This document shows positions 24,628-34,054 of a DNA stretch of 47,484 bases, in pieces. Below the pieces are notes generated by a model. It was not told the DNA's origin and did no database searches. It was given only the letters and a program-made list of their open reading frames with translations. The translations under genes and the position numbers were made by a program. The stretch's first letter is position 1. Each line of letters begins with the position of its first letter. Source of the stretch: Bacteroidales bacterium (GTDB lineage: Bacteria > Bacteroidota > Bacteroidia > Bacteroidales > JAIPAH01); assembly GCA_021740175.1 (NCBI GenBank), contig JAIPAH010000005.1, forward strand, positions 1-47,484, read 5' to 3'.

Positions 24628-26517
24628 TCAATACCCATAAGCTGATATTGACAGCTTATCCATAAGCAAGGTTTCGCTTTTGCGGTTCCAAATATACACT
24701 TTTAATGAATAATCGGCCAAAGACATTTCATCCGTTTCGGGGGTAAAGATGATGTCTTGCCATTCCTCCGGCCTCCTGGAAAAATGTTTCAAAGGCATTC
24801 CTTTCCAGAATACCTGCTCCCCTTCATCATTTGTAAGGGATACAACCAACATAGCTTTTGAAAGGGGTTGGCCGGAAAACAGTTTCCCCCGGACCGCAAT
24901 TTCATTAATTCCTTGGCTGCCGAATTCATAATTCCCGGAAAAATTCAAATCATATTTTTGTTGACTTCCGACCCGATATGCTTTCTTACCCAATGTGTCA
25001 ACGATATTTTCCGTATTGATATCCAAATCCATTTCCTTATCGGAAAAATCTTCGTAAACCAACACATCCGGAGTGAATCTCTTCCTGAACACCGAGTCAT
25101 ATATTTGACCTTCTGTTTCGGAAAAAAGTGTAATCCGGGAAAGGTCGCCATAGTTTTTATCTTCTATTACCAATGGAAAATACCCCCTTATGATATCATA
25201 TACCTGCGGGTTGAAGGGTCTGGTCCGGGCATAGCATACTTTTGAATCTTGTGTATCAGCAAGATAATTCGACAAGTCATCCAGTTCTCCCTCCTCTCCA
25301 TATAAAACCTTATCAAACTCCACCTTGTTCCCATCAAAATAATATTTGATGTAATAGGGATCATTAACCACAAGGATATTGGACACTTCTTCGTCGCCGT
25401 ATTCCCTGTTCCATTGAATAAAACGTTCCGAGACACCCTCAAATTCGCCGAAATGCTGTTCTTTATAAAAACCGGTAATCCCGTCGGGGGGTATTAAAAG
25501 AAAAGCTGCCAGTAAATAGATGAGATATCGCGATACTTTGTTGCTTTTGACCCACGAAAAAATCATAAATAGCAAAAAGGGAAAAACGAAAATCATGGTG
25601 GAATTTTGCAATACGGGGTCTACTAAGTGTGAATAGCCAAACCCGATAACGAACACTGTTAAGAAAAGTGCTGATGATATCGTGTGATATTTTGTCCATC
25701 GGGGTATTTGGTTGGCATAAATACACGTAGCTGCCACGATAACTAAAGAAACAAACAGTAAAAACCTCGATTCGTTGAAGACGTATACCAAATGATTAAA
25801 AATCCAGACCCCGGACGGCTTCCCGAGCCAGCCGCCCACGCCGCCGATAGACAGATGGTGAAGGGTGATGGGAATATGGGGTAAAAATAAGACCACCGCT
25901 ATAATACCTGCCAGCAGGTAAGGCCACAGCCTTTCTTTTTTCACATAAAACAATCCAATAATGCCCAGTACGAATACGGTCAGGAAGCTGAAATAATGAT
26001 TGTACATAGCCAATGCATAGCCCAGTCCTGTCAATATAGCATAAGTCCGTTTTGGCTTATTTCTGAAAGTAAGACCATCCCAAAAGTAAACGGTCAATAG
26101 AATAAAAAACAACCCCGATATGTAAGGACGAGCTACCTGGCTGTACAAGACGGAAAATTCCAGCAGTGCCATGGCAAGCCCTGCATACAAAGCAGGCGTT
26201 TTCCCAAACCAGCGCCGGGCAATAATATACCCCAAAACTACCGAGAAAATACCCATAAGCACAAAAGGCAAGCGCACGGCGGTAGCCGATAAACCAAACA
26301 ATTGCGTCCAGTAGAACAAAAACACTTGTACCCCGGCCGGATGCCCATCCACCTTCACACCTCCTTCAATCAATTGGCTGAAAGAATCAAAGTGAAGGCG
26401 TAATATAGCGCTTAATTCATCATTACTCAGCGACCAGGCATCATAATGGTAAAAGCGTACTACCGAAGCAATGACAAGAATTATCGCAAGAGGGAGATAC
26501 GTTTTCAGTTTATTCAT
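24628..26517 (-). CDS. GT39/ArnT-like polyprenyl-phosphate-sugar glycosyltransferase
   Basis: 629 residues of a GT-C membrane enzyme. The catalytic acidic pair lies in the first outer loop (SLSNDELSA, D33/E34). About ten hydrophobic helices follow to residue 370 or so (for example WPYLLAGIIAVVLFLPHIPI and LFLTVFVIGFGYSHLVDP). After that comes a large soluble, periplasmic part. Its end (about 500-629, NFSGNYEFG, EIAVRGKLFS, EEWQDIIFTPETDEM, ADYSLKVYIWNRKSETLLMD) looks like a beta-sandwich carbohydrate-binding fold. Relatives transfer sugars from polyprenyl phosphate to lipid A or proteins. It is 18 nt downstream of rlmB in a leftward run. Confidence 0.8.
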   Translation of the reverse strand: MNKLKTYLPLAIILVIASVVRFYHYDAWSLSNDELSAILRLHFDSFSQLIEGGVKVDGHPAGVQVFLFYWTQLFGLSATAVRLPFVLMGIFSVVLGYIIARRWFGKTPALYAGLAMALLEFSVLYSQVARPYISGLFFILLTVYFWDGLTFRNKPKRTYAILTGLGYALAMYNHYFSFLTVFVLGIIGLFYVKKERLWPYLLAGIIAVVLFLPHIPITLHHLSIGGVGGWLGKPSGVWIFNHLVYVFNESRFLLFVSLVIVAATCIYANQIPRWTKYHTISSALFLTVFVIGFGYSHLVDPVLQNSTMIFVFPFLLFMIFSWVKSNKVSRYLIYLLAAFLLIPPDGITGFYKEQHFGEFEGVSERFIQWNREYGDEEVSNILVVNDPYYIKYYFDGNKVEFDKVLYGEEGELDDLSNYLADTQDSKVCYARTRPFNPQVYDIIRGYFPLVIEDKNYGDLSRITLFSETEGQIYDSVFRKRFTPDVLVYEDFSDKEMDLDINTENIVDTLGKKAYRVGSQQKYDLNFSGNYEFGSQGINEIAVRGKLFSGQPLSKAMLVVSLTNDEGEQVFWKGMPLKHFSRRPEEWQDIIFTPETDEMSLADYSLKVYIWNRKSETLLMDKLSISAYGY

Positions 26518-26535
26518 ACTTTTTTTTTCCTGTTG

Positions 26536-27273
26536 TTACGATCTTTGCCTGACAGTTTCATAAAGGACGATGCCATTACTTACCGATACATTCAGCGAAT
26601 CTATCGAACCCATCAAAGGAATTTTGGCAAAAGCATCGGCCTTTTGCAGGAGGGTGGCTTCGATTCCCTTATCTTCTGAACCCAGAACAACAGCTGTGGG
26701 TTTGGAATAATCATTTTCGTAGTAGAGCTCCCCGTTATTTTCAGTGCAGGCTACTACCTGCACCCCATAGCCCTTGAGTAAGTCAACGCTCTTGGCGAGG
26801 TTAAAACTTCTGTTGACAGAGATTTTCAGCAATGCCCCTGCCGAAGTTTTTATGGCATCGGCGTTAATCATGGCCCCTCCCCTTGCGGCCGTAACAATCA
26901 CGTCCACTCCCGCACATTCGGCCGTGCGGGCAATAGAGCCAAAATTACGTACATCCGTGATATGGTCCAAAACCAGCACCAACGGGGCCCGTCCTTCCTC
27001 AAATCTCCGCATCAACACTTCTTCAAGGTCAACATAGGTCACCTGGGCGATATAGGCTATCACCCCCTGGTGATTCTTTCCCGTCACCTTATTCAAAGCT
27101 TCCGGGGGTAAGGGTTGTATGGGAATCATTCTCTCCTTTGCCAGGGCGCGTAAATCCGAAACCAGCTCCCCTTTCAGGCCTTTCCGGAGAAGGATTTTTT
27201 CCAGTTCACGGCCGCTCTCAATCGCTTCTATTACCGGCCTTATTCCGTAAAGTAATTCGGTCTTAGTTTTCAT
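26536..27273 (-). CDS. rlmB: 23S rRNA (guanosine-2'-O)-methyltransferase RlmB, SpoU family
   Basis: 245 residues. The N-terminal RNA-recognition domain (ELLYGIRPVIEAIESGRELEKILL) precedes a SPOUT trefoil-knot domain carrying the three family motifs: NFGSIARTAE (motif 1), VVLGSEDKGI (motif 2) and IPLMGSIDSLNVSVSNGIVLYE (motif 3). RlmB methylates G2251 in the peptidyl-transferase loop of 23S rRNA. It starts 3 nt after the GWxTD gene and is surely co-transcribed with it. Confidence 0.93.
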   Translation of the reverse strand: MKTKTELLYGIRPVIEAIESGRELEKILLRKGLKGELVSDLRALAKERMIPIQPLPPEALNKVTGKNHQGVIAYIAQVTYVDLEEVLMRRFEEGRAPLVLVLDHITDVRNFGSIARTAECAGVDVIVTAARGGAMINADAIKTSAGALLKISVNRSFNLAKSVDLLKGYGVQVVACTENNGELYYENDYSKPTAVVLGSEDKGIEATLLQKADAFAKIPLMGSIDSLNVSVSNGIVLYETVRQRS

Positions 27274-27276
27274 GAT

Positions 27277-28530
27277 CTATTTTTTCCATTTTTCCACCGC
27301 CTTGTACCAGGGCAGCCTGTATTCTTCCTTTCTTTCCAGGACAAAATTATTAAAAGCGAAGGGTTCTGTACTGCGTTCAAAACGAAATTTTAGCGATTCG
27401 ATATTTCCCGGTTTACCGTAAATCCATTCTTCGCTGTCTTCAAAGAAATGAACGATGTCGGGCGGCCCCATAACAATATACAACATGCCGCGGTCCGTTT
27501 TCCATCCGGATTTATAGGAGGTGTACAGGATATTGGCCATTTCCACCCTTTCGTAATATTTTTCTCTTAGGTTAAATGTCCGCCTCGAATCGCCACCGGC
27601 TTTATACCAATAATCTTCCAGGGCAGCTTTGGGATCGGACGCCCTTTGGATGGTTGTATACTCTTTGTTCGTAGTAATGTATCGCAGGGCATTGATTCTC
27701 GTCTCTAATGAGCTGACTTTGGGAAAATCACCGGGCGCGGTATAAAACAAGCCCGTTGCTTGTTGCGAGTTCCGGGTCTTGATATGATACAAAAGCGGTT
27801 TTTTCGATACTTTGATATGGTTGTTCGGCAGCGAGGTGGTTTCTTGTTTATCTAACCCGCTTTCACTTTCCAGGTTGGGTACAAAAGGAGGAGCGGCAAT
27901 GGAGAAGGCATCGGCCGAAAATAGATCCGCCATAAGCTCATCCCGGCTCTTACGGTATTGAACCTGGTACTCTTTATAGTACCTGCTAAAGTGAGAGAAG
28001 TGAACCCGTTGGTTGGCTGTGCGGAATAAAAAATTCTGCTGACCGGGCTTTTTCCTTTTGTTTACGCGATAATACCTGCGAAGCTTTTTACCGGAATTTT
28101 TATCTGTGAAAGTAATTTCCATATGTCCTTTCAAGCCTTCATTGGCGGGTAAGACGATTTGATGCGTCAAAAATTTATCCCGCCCGAAATACAAAGAGTC
28201 CTCATAGACCACGGTGGAGGTGTCGACCAATTCATTGGAGGTATAGGAGGAATAGATTTCATAAAAAAGCGAATAGGTGGCCGAGTAGTTATCTTCATCC
28301 TTCTCCTTTTCATATTTGAGTCCCGGGAGATAAATCCTGAAGATATAAAGCGAGCTGCTATCGGATTGATGAAGTACTCTTCCCCGGAATTGGGTAGCCG
28401 TCGATGTTCTTTTATACAAGTGGTCGTAATTTCGCGTTGTAAGCTTATTGGTTGATATACAGCTGTTCAGAACCATCACGGCTGCTAAGCCAATAAACGC
28501 AATTACCGGTATGAAAAAGACTTTTCTCAT
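27277..28530 (-). CDS. GWxTD-domain lipoprotein
   Basis: 417 residues with a lipoprotein signal (MVLNSC near residue 23). The C-terminal third has the defining motif GWKTDRGMLYIVMGPPD, followed by WIYG, that names the GWxTD domain. It is preceded by YWYKAGGDSRR and REKYYERVEMAN helices. The earlier part is beta-rich with several FLF/HFS strands. GWxTD proteins are widespread in Bacteroidota with unknown function. The start codon overlaps the rmuC stop as ATGA, and the gene runs to within 3 nt of rlmB. Confidence 0.88.
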   Translation of the reverse strand: MRKVFFIPVIAFIGLAAVMVLNSCISTNKLTTRNYDHLYKRTSTATQFRGRVLHQSDSSSLYIFRIYLPGLKYEKEKDEDNYSATYSLFYEIYSSYTSNELVDTSTVVYEDSLYFGRDKFLTHQIVLPANEGLKGHMEITFTDKNSGKKLRRYYRVNKRKKPGQQNFLFRTANQRVHFSHFSRYYKEYQVQYRKSRDELMADLFSADAFSIAAPPFVPNLESESGLDKQETTSLPNNHIKVSKKPLLYHIKTRNSQQATGLFYTAPGDFPKVSSLETRINALRYITTNKEYTTIQRASDPKAALEDYWYKAGGDSRRTFNLREKYYERVEMANILYTSYKSGWKTDRGMLYIVMGPPDIVHFFEDSEEWIYGKPGNIESLKFRFERSTEPFAFNNFVLERKEEYRLPWYKAVEKWKK

Positions 28531-29882
28531 TGTTCCTCCTCCAATTCATTGAGATAATTTCCCGGAATATCCTTACTGGTTTTAGCCCCGAGCTCTTTAA
28601 GGCGCTGGGCTGTACGCGATATACTTTGCTGGGACCCTGACAGTTTATTTTTTAGCTCATAATACGAGTTTTCGGTTTGTTTGATAGGTTTTTCCAGTTT
28701 TTCAAACTCGGTAAGGAACGCAGCAATACGATCGTAGAGTTTCCCGCCTTCGCGGGCGATTTTCAGTGCATTGTGGGTCTGCTTTTTCTGCTTCCACAAA
28801 GAAGCTATGGTCTTAAGTGTAGCCAGGAGCGTCGTGGGGCTGACGATAACAATTTTCCGTTCCCAGGCATAGGAAAACAGCTCTTTGTCATTCTGCAGCG
28901 CCACGCTGAAGGCTGACTCAATCGGTAAGAAAAGCAACACAAAATCCGGAGTATCCAGTTTATCAGAGAGGTGATACTCTTTTTCACCAAGGCTTTTGAT
29001 GTGATTGCGAATCGACAGCGTGTGGCGCTTGAGGTGTTTTTGTCGCTCCTCATTGGTTTCAGCCTCCACCATGTCGTTGTAGGCTGTTAATGAGACTTTG
29101 GCATCAATGATAACATGCTTGTCATCGGGCAGGAAGACGACCACATCGGGACGGTAGGTATCCCCGTCATTGCCTGTCAGGGAAACTTCCCGCTTATATT
29201 CGGCATCTTTCTCCAGGCCGCTACGCTCCAGCACTTTTTCCAGCAACAATTCGCCCCAGTTCCCCTGCTTCTTGACATCTCCCTTCAGGGCCCGCGTAAG
29301 ATTATTGGCCTCATCGGCCATACGCTGGTTTAACTCATACAGGTTTTTTAGCTCCGTACGGAGACTCGACTGTTCTTTTATATTGTGCTGATGAGTTTCG
29401 CTGACTGTTTTTTCAAATTTCTCAATGCGCTCTTTCAAAGGGGAAAGGATCTCGTCGAGCTTTTTCTGGTTGGCATCGGCAAAGTCGCGGGAGTTGTTTT
29501 TTAAAAGCCGGGAGGCAATATTTTCAAACTCGGTGGTGAATTTCTTCCGGATTTCATCATATTCCTTGTTTTTTTCTTCCAGCCTTTTATCCCTGTTTTG
29601 CAATTCGCTCTCTTTGGCCGAAAGTTTGCGCCCGAGCTCAAACGAACGCTCCTGCTCGCTATGCAGCTCTTCCTTTTTTTCGTCCAGTTCCTTTTTGACG
29701 TGATGATACTGATTTTGGCTCACTTCAAGCTTTGTGTTCAACGTTGTAATCTGATGGCGGAGTTCCGCTGTTTGTTCATCACATTTCTTCCTAAACCTAC
29801 TTTTCAGCAAAAAAGAAAAGATTACCCAGCTTATCAATGCTGTGACTCCAACAGCCAGTATGAGAAGCGTAACTGATGCCAT
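28527..29882 (-). CDS. rmuC: DNA recombination protein RmuC
   Basis: 451 residues. An N-terminal membrane helix (LLILAVGVTALISWVIFSFLL) leads to a long coiled coil (about 35-190, EKNKEYDEIRKKFTTEFENIA). The nuclease-like RmuC core follows (about 210-400): ALKGDVKKQGNWGELLLEKVLERSGL, YRPDVVVFLPDDKHVIIDAK with the D...E/DxK PD-(D/E)xK-like strand, and SYAWERKIVIVSPTTLLATLKTI. The family limits DNA inversions and other rearrangements. It is the first gene of the leftward run rmuC-GWxTD-rlmB-GT39 and shares an ATGA with the GWxTD gene. Confidence 0.95.
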   Translation of the reverse strand: MASVTLLILAVGVTALISWVIFSFLLKSRFRKKCDEQTAELRHQITTLNTKLEVSQNQYHHVKKELDEKKEELHSEQERSFELGRKLSAKESELQNRDKRLEEKNKEYDEIRKKFTTEFENIASRLLKNNSRDFADANQKKLDEILSPLKERIEKFEKTVSETHQHNIKEQSSLRTELKNLYELNQRMADEANNLTRALKGDVKKQGNWGELLLEKVLERSGLEKDAEYKREVSLTGNDGDTYRPDVVVFLPDDKHVIIDAKVSLTAYNDMVEAETNEERQKHLKRHTLSIRNHIKSLGEKEYHLSDKLDTPDFVLLFLPIESAFSVALQNDKELFSYAWERKIVIVSPTTLLATLKTIASLWKQKKQTHNALKIAREGGKLYDRIAAFLTEFEKLEKPIKQTENSYYELKNKLSGSQQSISRTAQRLKELGAKTSKDIPGNYLNELEEEQ

Positions 29883-29968
29883 AATCCTATAATTTCAGAT
29901 AAAGGTATAAAAAACTAAGATTTCTGCGATTTTCATTGCTTCATTACTGTCTGACTTTACCACTGACA

Positions 29969-31156
29969 TCACTCAAAGTCAGGATATAAAAGATACTTTT
30001 TACGCAGTTGTCTGAATTCCTTTAAATCTTCTTCCCACGTTTCGCGTATTTGCTCGGCCGTCATGCCCTTTTTGATTTGTTGGCGCAAACGGGAAGAGCC
30101 CGCCAGCTTATCAAAATAGGAATTAAAGAATTCCCCTTCTCCTTTCAGGGAGTGATAGGCTTTAATCAGCCACTCCAGGTTCAACTGATGGGGTTTCTCC
30201 TGGAAACTGCGCCCGTAATCAACCAGCTTTTCCCCGCGGCATTCTTCGCCCTGCAATTTAGGATGCCGGCTTCCTTCGTTGGGCTGCGGCACGAACGTAT
30301 AATCCCCGTAATCAAGCCGGGGATGGCCGTAAATGGAAAAAGGATGTTCTGTTCCCCGGCCTACGCTTACCGTTGTTCCTTCAAAAAAGCACAGCGACGG
30401 ATACAAATAGACCGAGGCCATATCAGGGAGGTTGGGCGATGGTTTTACAGGAAGTTTGTAGTATTTGTCATGGGTATAATTTTCAGCCAATACCCATATC
30501 AAATCACAGTCACCGTTTATCCAGCCTTCATCATTCACCATCTGAGCGTATTCGGCAGCCGTCATACCATGTACCACGGGGATCGGATGCATCCCGACAA
30601 ATGACTCATGGCCGGGTTCCAACATCGGCCCGTCAACATAAAATCCATTGGGATTGGGGCGGTCAAGGACGACAAGCCTGGTGTTCGTTTCCGCACAAGC
30701 TTCCATCACATAGGTGAGGGTCGAAAAATAGGTGTAAAAGCGGGCGCCCACATCCTGGAGGTCAAAAAGGACAATATCCACATCCTCAAGATGGCGGTGC
30801 TTCGGTTTCCTGTTATCGCCATAGAGCGATATTACGGGCAAACCGGTTACCGTATCCGTCGAATTATAAAGATAGGTTCCGGCATCGGCTTTCCCGCGGA
30901 AGCCGTGCTCGGGACTGAATATTTTTTTAAGATTGTAATTCATCCCCACCAGGGTATCCACAAGATGCGTGTCTTCGACCATTGAAGTATGATTGGCCAC
31001 CACCGCAAAAGGCTTATCCCCGATAAAAGGGAGATAAATCCAGATACGCTCAGCTGCGGGGGTTATATCACTGCTGTATTGATTTTGTCCCTGGAGCGGT
31101 GAAATCTTGATGAGCGTTACCGCTATCAATATCAAAACAAATTGGTATTTTCGCAT
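29969..31156 (-). CDS. namZ: Exo-beta-N-acetylmuramidase NamZ (DUF1343)
   Basis: The start is at MRKYQFVLILIAVTL (31156), giving a signal peptide; the track's extra 18 residues would overlap the divergent permease. The DUF1343 motifs are clear: VVANHTSMVEDTHLVDTL, KKIFSPEHGFRG, DVDIVLFDLQDVGARFYTYFSTL, LVVLDRPNPNGFYVDGPML and VHGMTAAEYAQM. NamZ enzymes release MurNAc from the non-reducing ends of peptidoglycan fragments, feeding murein recycling in the periplasm. That process is linked in theme to the Mpl-type ligase at 5 kb. 395 residues is normal. It is divergent from the ABC permease with 34 nt between starts. Confidence 0.93.
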   Translation of the reverse strand: MRKYQFVLILIAVTLIKISPLQGQNQYSSDITPAAERIWIYLPFIGDKPFAVVANHTSMVEDTHLVDTLVGMNYNLKKIFSPEHGFRGKADAGTYLYNSTDTVTGLPVISLYGDNRKPKHRHLEDVDIVLFDLQDVGARFYTYFSTLTYVMEACAETNTRLVVLDRPNPNGFYVDGPMLEPGHESFVGMHPIPVVHGMTAAEYAQMVNDEGWINGDCDLIWVLAENYTHDKYYKLPVKPSPNLPDMASVYLYPSLCFFEGTTVSVGRGTEHPFSIYGHPRLDYGDYTFVPQPNEGSRHPKLQGEECRGEKLVDYGRSFQEKPHQLNLEWLIKAYHSLKGEGEFFNSYFDKLAGSSRLRQQIKKGMTAEQIRETWEEDLKEFRQLRKKYLLYPDFE

Positions 31157-31190
31157 AGCAAAATTTTGTGCAATATTAAAGAAATAAAAG

Positions 31191-32408
31191 GTGAATACAG
31201 AATTATTCATATCCCGAAAGACACTTTCAAAGGACAGTTTTAACTATTCCCGCCCTATCATACGTATCGCTATCCTCAGCATTGTCCTGGGTATAAGTGT
31301 CATGATTATTTCCGTAGCCATTGTCACAGGTTTTCAACAGGAAATCAGGGACAAGGTAGTGGGCTTTGGCTCCCATCTCCAAATCTCCCGTTTTGAATCC
31401 AATCAATCTTATCAGCGGGACCCGGTCTCCACGCAGCAGGATTTCTACCCCGATGTCAATATTGGAAATATCCGGCGCATCCAGATTTTTGCCATGAAGG
31501 CCGGCATTATAAAAACGAAAAATCAAATCCAGGGGGTGGCTCTTAAAGGAGCCGGCAGGGACTATGACTGGAGCTTTTTTGAGGATAAAATCAAGCAGGG
31601 CGATATTCCGCAGTTCCCGGAAAATGAAGCCTCAAACGAAGTGCTGATTTCCAAAACATTGAGTAAAAAACTCAAGCTGGATGTGGGCGAGGAATTAAGG
31701 ATGTATTTCATCATCGGCAAGCATCAGCGAGGCAGGAAGTTTACCATTTCGGGAATTTATGAAACGGGGCTGGTGGATTTTGATAAAAAATTCGTGATCG
31801 GTGATATACGCCATATTCAGAAGCTCAATGGATGGGAAGAAAACGAAGTAGGCGGTTTTGAGGTTCTGGTTAATGATTTCGACAAATTGAATGAAACCGG
31901 GAGAAAGCTCTATAAGGAAATTCCCTATGATTTAAATATTCAGTCCATTAAATCGTTGCACCCGGAAATCTTTGATTGGCTGGAGCTACAGGATATGAAT
32001 GTTGTCATCATTCTCATTATCATGATTTTGGTAGCCTCCATCACCATGATCAGTACCCTGCTCATCCTCATCCTGGAGCGCACCAACATGATAGGCATTC
32101 TGAAAGCCCTGGGCATGAAAAATAAGAGTATACGAAAAGTCTTCCTTTACAATGCTACATTTATTGTGATTCGCGGGTTGATTATCGGCAATATAGCAGC
32201 CCTGCTTCTGGCTTTCGTCCAGGACTACTTCGGCCTCATCACCCTCCCCCAGGAGTCCTATTTTGTAAGCGTTGTCCCCATCAACCTCCAAATTATGGAT
32301 TTGCTATGGATCAATGCCGGTACCCTCGCCGTATCTTACCTGATGATGATTGTGCCCTCCATGATTATCAGCGGTATTTCCCCGGTGAAGGCTATCCGGT
32401 TTGAGTAG
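31191..32408 (+). CDS. FtsX-like ABC transporter permease (LolC/LolE type)
   Basis: 405 residues. MNTELFISRKTLSKDS, then helix 1 (IIRIAILSIVLGISVMIISVAIVTGF), then a large periplasmic domain (about 55-255), then three C-terminal helices in the FtsX/MacB permease domain (MNVVIILIIMILVASITMI, FIVIRGLIIGNIAALLL, NAGTLAVSYLMMIVPSMI). This is the LolC/LolE or MacB-like arrangement that extracts lipoproteins or moves substrates through the envelope by mechanotransmission. No ATPase is next to it. The only reasonable start is GTG at 31191; with the divergent namZ ATG at 31156 only 34 bp remain for two promoters. Confidence 0.9.
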   Translation: MNTELFISRKTLSKDSFNYSRPIIRIAILSIVLGISVMIISVAIVTGFQQEIRDKVVGFGSHLQISRFESNQSYQRDPVSTQQDFYPDVNIGNIRRIQIFAMKAGIIKTKNQIQGVALKGAGRDYDWSFFEDKIKQGDIPQFPENEASNEVLISKTLSKKLKLDVGEELRMYFIIGKHQRGRKFTISGIYETGLVDFDKKFVIGDIRHIQKLNGWEENEVGGFEVLVNDFDKLNETGRKLYKEIPYDLNIQSIKSLHPEIFDWLELQDMNVVIILIIMILVASITMISTLLILILERTNMIGILKALGMKNKSIRKVFLYNATFIVIRGLIIGNIAALLLAFVQDYFGLITLPQESYFVSVVPINLQIMDLLWINAGTLAVSYLMMIVPSMIISGISPVKAIRFE

Positions 32409-32861
32409 GGGGGATTTGTTATTGGAAGGAATGGAGGTGTTTGGGGGGTTTAAGTGCGTTGTTGTTTAAGCGACTTGTCCTGAAATAAGTTCACAGTGGA
32501 AATAAACGAAAATTAGGATTATGAAAAGAAAAATACTCCAATCTCTCTTTGCTCCAGACGCTTCAACTCCTCTTCGCTATGCACTATCTGACCGAGGCAA
32601 TACAGCTCCACTCCGGCATCCAGCAATGCTTCCGCCTTACAGATGATACCCACCTTCCCGTAACAAAATCCCGCACTTTAGTTGGCATTTGCCTGCATAA
32701 TAATCCTTTTGGGGAGATTAAAGGTAATGGGTTTTTGGGAGAGGAATAATAAAAAGTCCTTGTTAATAATTCATTTTATTAACATTAGGAATTTTAAAAA
32801 CACTTTTTTTATTTTGAATGATATTTAGGGTAGTTACTTATTTACTTAATGATATTAGCCT
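32409..32861. other. Gene-poor boundary region between GC-richer core and AT-rich cluster
   Basis: Besides the ispH fragment, nothing coding is seen. The sequence TGTCCTGAAATAAGTTCACA near 32480 recalls ends of insertion sequences of the IS3 group, but no partner end was found. From about 32750 the sequence becomes much richer in A and T, and it stays so to 46.9 kb. The promoter of the HAD gene should lie in the last 80 bases; no clear TAnnTTTG is found. Confidence 0.5.
32519..32698 (-). pseudogene. ispH: Fragment of ispH (N-terminal part)
   Basis: On the minus strand the frame reads MQANAN, a stop, then SAGFCYGKVGIICKAEALLD and YCLGQIVHSEEELKRLEQ. The second part matches the start of 4-hydroxy-3-methylbut-2-enyl diphosphate reductase (IspH: SGFCFGV..A...AEe.l..G.lYcLG.IVHNeeEv.RL), with the first Fe-S cysteine preserved. 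An in-frame stop precedes it, and after GVFFFS the frame ends, so only about 50 residues of roughly 290-410 survive. A complete ispH must exist elsewhere if the MEP pathway is used. The remnant is placed exactly where base composition falls. Confidence 0.75.
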
Positions 32862-33575
32862 ATGAATAATTTAATCCTTTTAGACATTGATGGAACCTTA
32901 ATAAAAGGAAAATTCAAAAGATCATCAGAAGCATTTTATGAAAATATTAAAATGCAAGCTATTAAAGAAGTGTATAAAATTAATGTTAATATCGATTGGA
33001 GAATTATTCAAGGGAAAACAGATCAGCAAATTATAATAGATGCACTTACTGAAGCTAACCTAAATAGATATTATATTAAACAATACCTTAATAAATGTAT
33101 TGACACTATTATTGAAAAATTTGCTGATAATTTGGATGACTATTATGCTGAACCTTTACAGGGAGTAAAAAATCTACTTGATATCTTTAGGGCAAAAGGC
33201 GAATTGATAGGATTGGTTACCGGAAACATTGAGAAGGTCGCTAGAATGAAATTAAACAAAGCGGGGATTATGGATTATTTCGAATTTGGGGGTTTTGGGA
33301 ATGAAGATATTCTCAGATCTAAGCTTATTAGAAATGCCATTGATAAAGCTTCTTCATCTTCTAAATTCCAAAAAAAGGATAATGTTTACTATTTCGGAGA
33401 TTCTCCAAAAGATATACAAGCAGCTAAGGAAGCAAATGTCTATTCAGTAGCTGTTGCAACAGGAGTTTATGATGTAAATGAATTAAAAGAACATCAGCCC
33501 GATATACTGATTGAAGAATACTCAGATTCATCTATAAATAAAGTAATTAAAAGCATATACTATAATAATTATTAA
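32862..33575 (+). CDS. HAD-superfamily phosphatase, phosphoglycolate-phosphatase-like
   Basis: 237 residues, AT-rich. HAD motif I is LLDIDGTLI (nucleophile D8, acid D10), motif II is LVTGN (Thr), and motif III/IV is the Lys of RSKLIRNA with YFGDSPKDI (GDSxxD). A helical cap lies between motifs I and II (about 20-90, FYENIKMQAIKEVYKINVNI). Such enzymes remove phosphate from small metabolites. As first gene of the cluster it may dephosphorylate the imported or modified compound. The gene is separated from the cupin by 73 nt, so an internal promoter is possible. Confidence 0.85.
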   Translation: MNNLILLDIDGTLIKGKFKRSSEAFYENIKMQAIKEVYKINVNIDWRIIQGKTDQQIIIDALTEANLNRYYIKQYLNKCIDTIIEKFADNLDDYYAEPLQGVKNLLDIFRAKGELIGLVTGNIEKVARMKLNKAGIMDYFEFGGFGNEDILRSKLIRNAIDKASSSSKFQKKDNVYYFGDSPKDIQAAKEANVYSVAVATGVYDVNELKEHQPDILIEEYSDSSINKVIKSIYYNNY

Positions 33576-33648
33576 AAATTGGATATTAGATTTATAAATA
33601 AGGCTAAACAAAAATTTTATAATATCTGAAATATAAATAGATGTAATA

Positions 33649-34029
33649 ATGGAAATTATCAGGGATGGCATTACTAATACTAAAGAAGATGGTACAATTG
33701 TTACTTATTATATTTTCCCCGAATATGAAATCCATTACAACAAAATGCCGCCAGGTGTAGAGCAGAAATGGCATTATCACGATGCTATTGAAGAAACCAT
33801 TTATATTATTGATGGTGAAATAGATATTCTATGGAAAGAAAACAATCAATTTAATAATCAGAAAGTTGTGCCAGGTAATATTGTAAGAGTGGAAAAAACA
33901 TTGCATACAATAAAAAATAGCTCGCAATATAATGCTAAATTTATTGTATTTCGTATGATCTTATCAGGTACTGATAAGAGGGATGTAATAAAGAAAGATA
34001 AACACATCATAAATAATAAAAATACGTAA
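33649..34029 (+). CDS. Cupin_2-family protein
   Basis: 126 residues forming one small beta-barrel. Cupin motif 1 is GVEQKWHYHDAIEETIYIIDGEI (HxH, Glu), a metal site, and motif 2 is GNIVRVEKTLHTIKNSS with the closing His. Single-domain cupins are isomerases, dioxygenases, epimerases or binding proteins. In this context a small-molecule enzyme or carrier beside a radical SAM protein is likely. The exact reaction is not readable. It ends 25 nt before the radical SAM gene, probably on the same mRNA. Confidence 0.8.
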   Translation: MEIIRDGITNTKEDGTIVTYYIFPEYEIHYNKMPPGVEQKWHYHDAIEETIYIIDGEIDILWKENNQFNNQKVVPGNIVRVEKTLHTIKNSSQYNAKFIVFRMILSGTDKRDVIKKDKHIINNKNT

Positions 34030-34054
34030 GTAGTTTTAATTATTTTAGATCAAA

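Noticed and set aside
32467-32500. IS3-like end sequence TGTCCTGAAATAAGTTCACA
   Set aside because: Resemblance rests on about 20 bases; no inverted partner or transposase was found in the window.
32549-32749. 66-residue plus-strand ORF before the AT-rich cluster
   Set aside because: The minus strand of the same stretch reads as an ispH fragment.
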